DNA of 64,000 nucleotides from contig MEHQ01001183.1 of the NCBI GenBank assembly GCA_008828725.1, positions 402,037 to 466,036 on the forward strand, read 5' to 3'. Shown here in pieces: positions 36,901 through 48,900 of the stretch; position 1 is the stretch's first letter; each line of letters starts with the position of its first letter. The DNA comes from Saccharina japonica (Eukaryota; Sar; Phaeophyceae; Laminariales; Laminariaceae). The translations under genes were made by a program, and so were the position numbers. The notes under the pieces were generated by a model that saw nothing but the letters and a program-made list of their open reading frames with translations, had not been told where the DNA came from and searched no databases.

Positions 36901-39900
36901 ACAGATAACTGCTGCACGGGCGAAGCAACACGAAGGAGAGGAAGACACCGGCATAGAAGTACGTACTATTATTAATGATGTAGGAGGTACTGTACGTAAA
37001 TGTTCGACCAGCAGGTGGCAGCATGGTAAAACATAAAACGAGAGTTCGTATATATCTACGTGCACAATGTTTATTGTTATTAGTTTCCTTCTTCGTCTAC
37101 ACACTAAACGCTTTGTCCGCACTCCTCGGCTTTAGATGAAGATGCAGCAGTGCAGTTTGTTGCTTCTGTCTTTTTTGCTGCTGCAGCTGCTGCAGCTGCA
37201 GCTGTGCACTATGTTGACGCTCTGCTACTGGCGAGGTAACCCGTTTTTCTTGCGTCGCCTTTACTATATTAAGACCACTCCGTAGGAAAGCCTTGTATAT
37301 ATATATATATATGTGTCCCACACTCAAAAACAGACCTAACCTCATCGGTTGATCGAATCCCTATTGAATGTGTGCCGATGAAGAACGCCAAACCGAAAAG
37401 CACCGAAGAGTAACAAACCAGCAAGGAATTAGAGCGGGTCCGCTTGGCACCCGTGGCTGTGAACCAAAGCGACCCCCCCACAATAGTGGCTTGGTGTGTG
37501 GCGGCCCACCAACCGACCGCGTGGTACACGCAGTAGGTGGTAGTTGGTATATTGTGGACATGTTTCACATACACGCCTTACAGCTGGTGCACGTTTCCAA
37601 GTGTATGTACATTTCAAAACAATTGATGTGGGTGGCCCAAGAGCGCTACGTACCCCCCCCCCCTCGAATGGTGCGAGTGTGCTTCCAAAAACAGGCAAGT
37701 ATCATTGCAGGCAGTTTCCTACAAGCGTGGGAAAGGCCAACACTGTAGACGTTGGTGAGAAAGTGTTTACACTTCTGCCTGGGCGATAGGTGCCGCCGTA
37801 TACAATACCCTCCTTCTAGTCAAATGCACACACACTATCAGACGCATGCTACGATAGAGGTGCCCCATATTTTTTCTGAGCTCCTCCCTCAAGGAGCGTC
37901 AACCTCACCGAAATAATGATTTTGGAGGAAAATAAAAGTGTTGCCGGATGCGAAATATCATGACCGAAGTATACTCTGAAACATTATTCGTCACAAAAAG
38001 GAAAGTCCGACGAATTTGGGTTAAGGAGCCCGATCGTTCAGAAAACGACCCAGCCAAAAAGTGCTACCTCTACCGTAGCACGCATCATCAGCACAGGTTT
38101 GACGTTTCGACGTGTGCAGCAATTTCGAATCTGACCTCCGCCGGTGTTGACTTGAGCATCGCTGGTGGCCGAGTTGTTGACAAAATAACTTGTTCCGTCG
38201 ATGTTGACTTTCGAGCCATTGGAATAGATGGCACCTGCACGTAAACAAGGGGGGATCGGGGTTAGGGTATTGGCTGCCGTGCATCGCGTACGATGGCGAC
38301 AAGCTCAAATGCCTATCCCGTAGCCGACGCCAGCATCAACCTCGAGCTGTGCGACAAATACTTGGACGAGCGTCCAACTCGAGAGCGTTGGGGTGAAACG
38401 TCTGTGTTGTACACGCCTGTGTTGTACAATGCACACCCACAGCCTTCGTAGACGACCATAAGGGCGAGTGCAAACGAATAACACCAGAAAGAGAGCAAGC
38501 CGCAAGAGGGTTGTCTCGCAACCCCAATTGGACCCAAATTATCGGGATAAACCCAACCATATTCGTAGGATATTGTGTGGTACAGACTCGTAGACGAATG
38601 TGCTGTGGCTTGAGCGATTATTGTGGGAGCTGGCCTAGCAGGCCTGGCAACAACTCAGGCGACGTTGGTCTTGACCAGAATATAATAGTACTTCAAGTGT
38701 TCCGTCACGCGTACAATGCCCGAGTGAGCATTCTCGAGGTGTGGTTAGCAAAATCAATGCCCAGTGAGCAACATCCTGACTTTCGACGAATAGTCCTACA
38801 TGCCAGTGGCTTCATTGTCCAAACATCCGTTCTTCCAATAGTATTACTAGTCCAAACGTTGCCCCGTGATGGAAACGATCTAGACTAAGGATTTACAATG
38901 CCGGCTCACCGCCGTTGGAAGCGTCGTTGTTGGTGAAGGCGCAGTCCAACACGTTGACCACGCTCTCATCTCCTACGTAGATTGCCCCTCCCTCCTTTGA
39001 CCTCCCGCTGTCAAGCGCGAGGCTGCGAAGGCTGAGGGTTGACCCGCTACCAATGGAGAAGATGCCTGCTGGACAGACAACGACACCAAATGGCTGTGAA
39101 AATGGGCAACCCAGCAACGCAGATGTCTCGAGCTACATTTCGAACTGCTTGCAGCAAAGATCACAGACGTTGCCCCTAAACAATTTTCTGCGCACCTGCT
39201 GTAGTGTCCGCCGAAACGTACCGGCAGGGGATGGGGGAGGGCAAAGCAACACAATTAAGGGTGCTGTCGAAACAAATACAACACATGATTGTTTTAATAC
39301 GATCTCACCTCGGCGATGGGATCGCGTGGGTTACACTACGGGACACTAGAGGTGTTACCCGACGAGTACCCGTCTTAAACGGGTACCCGCTTAAACCGGA
39401 AAACAAATACCCGGGTACTCGCGAGTATTTACGTCTATTTTGGGCGGGTACCCGGTACCCGTTTAACAGCCGGGTACCCGTCTAACAACCGGGTACCCGT
39501 CTAACAACCGGGTACCCGGGTACCCGGCACATTGTTTATCAGGTTTGGTCCTTAACGCTGCAACGGATAGACTCGAAGAGGGTTGTTATACAACATGGCA
39601 TAACAACCCTGTGCCATAATGATTTTCATACAACAATACCACCAAAACAACAGACTACGCGCCACAAGAGCATCGAATGACATGTATTATATGACTATAT
39701 TAGATTTCGGGAGTTCGAAGCACAGGCGGGTCAGCCATAATATAACAAGGGACAGCGGAATATATTTGCGCCACGTGAGGATAAAAACAAATTGTGGCGG
39801 GGATGAAAGTTATTCGATTTTAGTGGGACGAATACAAATTACTTGATTTTTTACAAATTGTTTTTTTTACATCATATTAGTATAGGTGATCATAAATCAC

Positions 39901-42900
39901 TTCGTTTCAGTATGGGTGACCTTAAATGACTTAATATACCTGTTCAATTGTCGTTTAAAAATACGAAACAGTACAACAGGTTCATATTTAGGTGAATTTG
40001 ACTAGGGGTTAGGGTAACCTTTTGTTTCTCGCAAGTTATTACATTTTATAATGCGGGTAAAAAAAACAATTTGTGTCGGGGAAAATAATTACTTGACTTT
40101 AGTGGGAGGAATAAAAAATTAGTTGATTTTAGTACAAATTACATTTTTTACTTCATATTAGTATAGGCGGTCAGAAAATTCTTCGTTTCAGTATTAGGGA
40201 CCTTGAATTACTTTATATTACTACAGTAGTTCATTGTCGATCAAAACTACAAAACATTATACATAACGGCCTGCCTCGTAACGTGCGCTTTTGTGTGCGT
40301 GTGCGACACGCCCGAACTTGCGGCAACGCCGGCGGAGTCTTGGGAGGGCTCGCCTTCGCCCTCCGATAGGTTAGACCCTTGGCTGATTTGGCTGCTACTG
40401 CTGCTGGACTGCTGTCGGTGCATGCTCATTACGCTGCCGGTCCTGCACTGCCTACCTCTAAGGGTCGTTCTTATCGAAGAACGTTTTCCCAAACATTCCA
40501 AATAATATTTCCGCGCACTTTTTAGTATTTCTATTTTTTTCAAAAATAATGTCCAAATATTGGAATGCGAAGCCTTCCAAATATTTTGCCCTCTTGTGAT
40601 AAGACTGGGTGAGGCACAGAGTATCCCCTTGCCATCCAAATTATTATACGAAAACGGACCAACTACCTATACAGGGGTTATTACCGGCCTTCCGTAGCCC
40701 ATACCATTACACTCTGTTAAAATTCCAAAATTTCCCAATATATCCTGTTTTTCTTGCTTTTCCTGAGTTTTTTTGGAAACAAGTTGCTCGATAAGAACGA
40801 CCCTAACTAAGCTGGTGTAACGCGTGAGACATTGTGAGACAGTATTATCATTTTGACAAAGGCTTCGTGAAGAATGCGTACGAAATACCTGGTACTACCC
40901 AGGGGACGTTATTTAGGGGATGATAAGGTGTCATCCCCGGAGTTTCCAACTTAAACTAACGAGTACCCGGGTACCCGGGTACCCGGGTACCCGGGGCCCA
41001 AATACTCGGCGAGTATGAAGTGTTACTCGTACCCGTGACGGGTATTAGCAAGCCGGGTAATACTCGCGAGTACCCGGGTAATTGGCAAAAGGGTAACACC
41101 TCTACGGGACACACAGTCTACATGGGATATTCGATGGCAACATCGACGGGAAACGGTAGCAAGAACACCATAACTCTAACTGTAACTCCTTACGTTCGCA
41201 AAAAGTATTTTCCAAGTTGAGACGCTAGCGGTAGACTGCAGGCGATTAAGGGGGGCCGTCCCAAAACTAGATTGCGATGAAGTTGTTGCTTCGGGATTCC
41301 CGCGAGTTGTCACGGGGCATGATATTTGGGAGATTGTATAATATGCCACATTGGAAGTTCGTACTCCGATGTTTTTATCCCACGGAAGTTTCCATGATAA
41401 GGTTCAACAGGAAGAATGATGTTTATAATCATTTACTAATTTCCAAAAGTAGTCGTCGCGTCGACAGTGCATTCCCCTTTTTTTTCACCGAGGGCCACAC
41501 TTGCCAAGAAATAGTGCCAGTATTTTCGACGTGGATGGACGTGGTTGTTGTTCGAGACATACACGCGGCCTTTGCTCACGCCTCGTAAATCCACAACTGG
41601 GATGAATCCCCTGGTATGTAGATATAACCATGATCGATTTCTGCTCTCCAACGCCAGCAATTTTGCCAACGGTGCGCATCTCGGTTTGATGTCACCAATT
41701 AGGTCGGTACGCCCCCTCACCTCCGCTACCGTTTGCTGAATTTCCGGTGAAGTGTGTGCTTCCGTCGACTTGCATGCCGGAGCGTTCGACCATAATAGCA
41801 CCTGGGGACAAGCACACGGCAAGGTTTAGTACAGCTGCACGACAAACCAAAGTAACGACGTCTTGTACATTACAGCACGACTCAATACAGTATACAGTGG
41901 TGATTAAACTCGGTCGCGAAATTATGCACAAGGGGTGCCAGGTTTAATGACCAATAGTATGAAATATCAGCATATTTCATGGTTTAACAGACATGCCCGG
42001 ACACTGTCTTGAAGACCCGAATGATCTTCCGCGCCACTTCATGCCACTCCATTGTAGGTCATAGGTTTTCCTGGATATTTATTTTTTTTGTATATATATG
42101 GGACTCCCCATGGTACGTTCAGGAGCTATGATGTCCCTTCCATAAAGGAGACGTTGGCCATGTCATGACCTACGTCGTGGATCCAAGACCCTTCAAAAAA
42201 ATCAACGTATGACCTAAAACCTCGTTTAAGCCGAGGCGCTGTCGGCCTAACCAGATAAATGCTGAGAGGAAGTGTTCACCCTCTCCAGGATCTGGCGTCC
42301 AAGAAAAATAGTCGATTTATGGGAGACTGCAAGGTAAAACTCCTCCACCGAATATTGGAATACTTGATAACCATTCACGATAGACCGGTTTCCTATTCAA
42401 ATCTCGCCCTTTTCCAGTTTTTCTTGAGTTCTGCTGGCGCAGCTGATGGCGCTGCTGCTTTGTTTATAGCGTGGGCCACGATGTTATTTACATGTTGACC
42501 AAATGTGTACATTTATGTCCACATCTTCAACAATCAACAAACAGCACGAGACGGACGCGATGTTTTCTGCACGTTGTCAACGCCATACGCACCATTTCCT
42601 TGGACCTCTTACCCCCATTGTACCCGGCTTGATTATTTATAAAGTCGGTACCGCCGTTGATGTAGCCCTCGGACCCAGCGAACAGAACAATAGCGCCTGA
42701 AGAAAGGCAGCGAGCAAGTCATACATGTTTTCGGGTAAGTACGCGAGTTCGGGTGGCGATAGATGGCACGTGAAGCAAAGCTCGCGGCCATATCAACATG
42801 AACACGTGTATAGAGCGTGTAGTAAACCGGTGGCATACACTTTGGCTGAGCCGGAGCTGGTTTTCGACGAATATCCGACGGCTGACGTAGATGCAAGTGT

Positions 42901-45900
42901 GCATGAACTCTGTACCGACGGTATCAGCGGGTTTCCTCCTTTTGTACGTTTTGACATCTAAGCTATTTCATGCTCTTTTGTGCGATACACTCTGTTCTTG
43001 TAAATTGCAAATGGTTTGGTGCAGTGGCCGGTATAGTGGATGTTCCATATTTTTCAGCATATAAGTTCGTCTGAGCTGGTTTGAACACACGCGCCTGTTC
43101 TACTTTTTTTCGTTCAGCAGGGTTTACGGTATGGCCGATTCCGCAATGTAAATAAACAGGCAGGCCAACAACACGCTCCGGGCGGGGACACGAACCTGAC
43201 ACACGTTGTCAACTCGGTGGTTGCGCTGATTTTGCCCATGAATCGGGTATTGATGTTGCAACGTGCTTTTCGCCGAGCTGGGGTGTTTAAACGGATACCG
43301 CCCCTCCACGGCAGCAGTAACGATATCAATTTGGAAGTAAATACAACACTCGGTCTGACATAAAAATCTATCCTCGTGTTCACACCCAAATTGATGCATC
43401 CTTGGTGTTTGGTGGCGGAGGAAAATATACTTGTGTTATCGCACCTACGATATCGGCCTGAAAAACCCGAATGAAAGAAACGTTCACTGCTGACTTCAGT
43501 GAGCGCAGTTCGACGTGGGCGAGATCACGAACAACATACGTAGGCACCAGCTACTTATCGACACACCTTATGGTGCAACCTCGCGCATGAAACTGTTTAC
43601 TGAGGCCATGTCAATCTAATGTGGCCCTTGCGAGGTACCCGCCCTAACTGAACTGGCCAAAACCTCGGTGTGTAAATCGTGAGCCCAGGCAGGTGTCGCG
43701 ATGGAGAGGATGTACACAAGCGCATGATTTTCATAAGGATTTTGCCGGTGTTTAAAACGAATGCCGGAATAAGGGTAGCACTTATTTCGAAAACAGTTAG
43801 ATCCGACGGGGGTGCTCAAGGGGGGAGCTACATATTGGTACTGTGTTTTCATTGTAGTATCATTAGGTTTGAACAATATGCACCATGATTCACTCATGGG
43901 CAAAGCTTTCAGCAGATGTGTTTCCTAAACATCAGTTTCAATTGAGGCATAGCTCCCCCCAATGCAGGGTCCCCTGAAACATTCAGGTGCCTGTCGCTTT
44001 CATGCTGGGCATACCGTCCCTAATTAAACGCAGTCAAGTGGACTCGAGGTTGGGGTGCCTATTAACGCACGAGCAGGCACAACGGACACGAGCCTCACCT
44101 CCGTCGAAATTGGCGACGTTGTCGATAAAACACGTCTCGCCGTAAACGTTTACACTCGAGTTCTTCGCGTATATGGCACCTGTGGTGGGTACAAGGGAAC
44201 CAATGGGGGTATTTTAATAGCTCGTGCGCGCGTCTTAGGACGGCTGCGCGCGTCAAGAGTCTGCAGTCAAACGTTGTTTTCAGCGTGCTGTACCGACACG
44301 ATTGTCACCTGTCGCGCGTTTTGCGTATGGGTATGTTTACACTGATCACTATCATGTAAATCAACCTCAAGTGCTACGTATCCGCCTCAACTGGAGCGGT
44401 GCTACGTATCCGCTGAAATACAGCAAACCATCCGCGGCGGTACTGCTTGAGACATGCAGGCACACCAGATGTTTTCGGCGATGCGGCTTCGTTGGGGCCT
44501 GAGAGTCGGGTGCCACCGCATTCCACGACCCCGTTCAACAGCATGAACGTATTTACAACACATGTTGTTTATTGCTTCGACGCGTTCAATTATCCCGACT
44601 CTCACCTCCTCCGGTTGTTTCTTTAACAGTGTTGGTGGCTGAATTGTTTACAAAAGACGTGTTGCCGTCGATGTTGACTACCGCGTCTCTTGCAAATAAG
44701 GCACCTGCACGCAAATATAACGATAACCATAAGAATCGAAGTTTTCCTAGCTCCCGAGAGTCTCATGGAGGTGGCGACCCGCGAAAAACACCCAGTTCTT
44801 CTCGCGCCCGACTGTCTGATCAGGTCAGCGTTGCGAATGAGGTCTAATCGAGGGTACACCTCGAATGCCTCTGGAATGTGAGTAGTAGACGGTGGACCGG
44901 TGGGTAGATAGGAAAAGGCGATTCCAACATTATAAATATTACCCATCATTACAAACACACGTTCGTAGCAACAGCATCAACAACAACGAAACATGCATGC
45001 GTACACGAGACGTAGTTCGGTTTGAACGAGAGGTGAGCTTTTTGCGACCGTACAGGACCCTTCATAAAACGTATGTGGATGCACTCCCCCCCTGTGAGTC
45101 ACCGGACTTAACCGTTTCGAAACCTATATCGCGCACAAAAGGGCACAGCGTACCCGTTTCGTCAAGACGACATCATGATCCACAACGCACGACTGCGCAA
45201 TGGCGTGTTTGGACACGCATCCAAGAAGCCGAATCCATCACATCGTCCGTGCAACGTCAGGGGGTACTGTTACTCGCAACAACAACACAAAATCGACGAC
45301 GGAACCACCTGCAGTTGTCGGCGTACAGCAATGTGAACAACACACTTGCACTGAAGTTGAAAACAGGGAGTATTTAATACTGTAAGGGTTGACCTGTTCA
45401 GTCGGCTAGCTGTTTCGCTCGGTTTCAGAACTATCGCTAAGTCGAGGGCTGTGTGCACGGCGGGCACGAATCTATCAGAGTTAATATGTATGAGCCAGAC
45501 CACTGCTAGTTGGGGGTCATGTGAAGGTGGGTTTTTATTTGGACTCACTATATTAGGTAAGTATATTACTTGCGTTTCATCTGATGTGGATGCGGCCCAG
45601 GTAATTCAAACAGATATCGGGTATGTTTGTCAGAGTGAGTGAAACCTGCAGCGATATAGATGCTTTGGTGCGTTTATAAAGAGCGCTTCCATACCTCCAA
45701 TTAAAGCCGAATTGTTGGTGAAATGCGTGTCGCGCCCGGATATGTCGAGCGATGGGCCCCACAGGATGTAGACCGCACCTGGAAGAAGGTAATCGTTGTT
45801 GCGAGAGTATTTGCCATGGCCCAAACCAAAGGGCGGGCAGAGTAGGGGATGAAAAGGTGTAGCCTAAAGTCGTCAGAGTATGCAGTGACTTTGTACGAGC

Positions 45901-48900
45901 GAAGAGGTTGTTCCTCACGAAAATCTGACCAAGCGCACACCTCCGTAATTAATCACAGGCAAAATGTCAATCGACAAAGGACTTTAGAAGATTGAGGACC
46001 ACGCTCGATACATCCATTTCCAACTTAGTTTAAATATGATTGCGAAGGTGATATGGTTGCAAACACCGACAGCAATATGGCAGAGAGGGATCATACACAC
46101 ATCAAAATCTCGATGAGGAGTGGGAATATCGGCAGTTCGGATGCCGCGCAGATGTGGGGAACTCCGTCCATTTTGTGAAGCGCGCGTACACGGGCCGGAA
46201 CGTGATTCATGAGAGGAGGCATCTGTTTCGGGCGGTGTCCGAAGCCCTCTGGTCCCGGTAATCTCAGGTAAATGTTCCGCAAACCCGTCTTCTGTGTGTA
46301 GTTGAATATACCAACCGAGGATGAGACCATATCAACCGGCAGCAAAACACATTACCGTCTACTACTAGACCGCAGTCAACGATGCCTAAAGTGCGCTTAC
46401 GGAGCCCGACAAATTTCGTTATCGCCAGCGGAAGGGGTGCACCTGCGCCTTGCCAAGGCTCCTCACGTAAGGCCCTTCATGTCTCTTACCGAAAGTATGC
46501 CATGAACAGGCACTATCATGGCCTAGGTCTCTGTAACGAAACATAGTGTAGAAACACACGATGTTGGGTAGTTCCTCAAATTGAGAAGTAACATCATCAG
46601 TCTCAGTGACGGGAAAACTCATTGGCAAAACGAGCTGCCTCTGCCGTAAAACGCGTTGATTCCGTTTAAACGGGGCAGTCTACCCTTGCTCTGGCGGTTT
46701 CCAGTATGTAGTATGTTTGTTGCATCCTATCGTGAGAGTTGGCCCTTTCTGCGGTTTATCGACCTGCCAACAGCCCAAACATAGATGCGCATGTAGGTTG
46801 AAGGGGTCAAAGCAACGCGACTACTGCACAGGCTCGAGAAAAGCAAATGCTTCGAACGCCATAAGCTCGAATTGTTCAGAAGAACCTGCGTTCCTCAACG
46901 TTCCTGACTTTCGATGAGGATGCTTTCGTCGCCCCAGATAATGTGGTCATGTTCGATACGGCGGAGTTTCTCACGGTGAGTTGTGGCCCAGTCTCATGGA
47001 GACCGGGGAGGGAAACCCCATCTGAATATAACTCTACTCCGAACCTCTCTACTCGAGACCAACAGAACACCCTATACCGTAGGTCTTATGCTTAATCTTC
47101 CGAGCGTCCAACTCAAAGTTCGATGGAGGGTGACACAGTTTAGGCTAGATTGCTATCGAACGATTTTCCACTGTAAACAGCACAGAAGGTGTGTCTATGG
47201 GGTTCCGGCGAGTCAGAATATGATATACGGCAAAGGTTCAACTTGTGATAACACTCTCAAGGTCCGAACCCTATAGGACACCGCACGGTACAAATATCAG
47301 AAACCCAGGGCTCAGATATTGTTGTCACCGGCCGATGACCACGATTACCTAGTTTTGTTTAATTCAGCATTTCCCACAAACAATCCTGATACTCACAGGA
47401 GCTCGCTGCTCCCCCTTGGTATATATATATGAAGGGATCGAATCGTGTTCCTGCTGCTAGGACAAGGTATAGTTGCGATTCCCAAATGGAAACAATACTT
47501 TTACGTGATGCTGGACATCGTTGTTTGATATATTAAAATCCTCGGCACCCATGCTTACCCCCGTTATTAGCAGCTGAGTTTCCGGCGAAGTGCGTGCTGC
47601 CGTGCATGGCAATGCCCGTCTGAAACGCCGCAATAGCACCTGCGGGTCAAAAAAACAATAATCATCAGCAAGATGGTATATAGGGAGGCATCAACAGGAG
47701 ACCGACGGACGTCTCAGCGACTCCTACCGGATGCAGTGAGGGCGAAAACGAAGCGCCGGATTACTGATGCGCAGGTGAAATGGGGTACGTTTAGTCAGTG
47801 CAACACTTCGGGCGCTATATGGCCTACCAGCTCTCTGTCCTAAACCCCTGCGCGGCGCACAGCTGTATGATACAATGTCTTGGCGGGATGCAAATGGTTT
47901 CTTCCCCTGTACCGGACGGGTGCTTACGTCAGCGTTGTAGCCGTTTATTGATTCGTCCTACTCGCTCCGTGAGCTTAATACCTCGCGCAAATATGACCTG
48001 GAGGAAATGTGGAGGCTGCAACCGATGCATACTCCCGAGGCCCAGCCTTAAACAATGTTTGTATTTGTGCCACATGAATGGGTCACTTGAGCATACGCGA
48101 TAGTTCCTCAATTGAGGGAATCCGTGAGCAGATACATTTCCCCCAGTCAGATACTGTTCGACCAAGCAGTGCTTCACCTATCCTGATATCCCTAATGCGC
48201 CTCACCTCCGTTGTTGGAAGACAAGTTGGACGTAAAATTAGTGCTTCCTTGCAGGTGGATCTTCGTTTCAGCCTTGGACGCAATCGCACCTGTAGTAATA
48301 CCAGGCAAGCATAAAGGGTGGACGGCTAAATGTATGACTAGCAAACACCATCGCTCGATACATCGAGTTCGGAAAACATGCACACACTAGATTTCACAGC
48401 TTTGAACGTACTGTAAGTTACCAGTGCGCAACCCTGGTTACGGTGTGGATTGCGTTTCTTATCATACAACACAAAGGAATACCAAACGTTCCCCCCGAGG
48501 TCACAACAAAGCCTGCCATCCATATGCGTCCCTGGAAACCATTCGAAATCGATACCTGGCACACAAAAGTGATCAATGGGCACACATCAACATAACAACA
48601 TTCCCGTTGTTCGGTTTCTGTCCAGGCAGCGCTGCTGATTTGCACACAACATAACTGGCGGGGTGGTGCTACGCGGCTGCCGCTCTTATTGCTGCTGCTG
48701 TTCAGCGTTTGCTCGTTGCTCGTTTGATTGCGTCCTGTACATAGAAATGTTCGGATCTTGTCAGCCGCAGACATACTGTACCCGTGGAAAAGGTTTGGAT
48801 CCCTTATAAATGTTCCTGTTTGACTGCTTTCGTAGCACAGGTCGTTTTGAGCGCCAAACCTAAATTTGGAGAACTCGTCAAATATAAGCCCGATTCACAG

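Noticed and set aside
39380..39530. GGTACCCG clusters considered as a CRISPR-like or minisatellite array
   Set aside because: They are subterminal parts of the hAT-like element, with matching motifs at its other end and no spacers.
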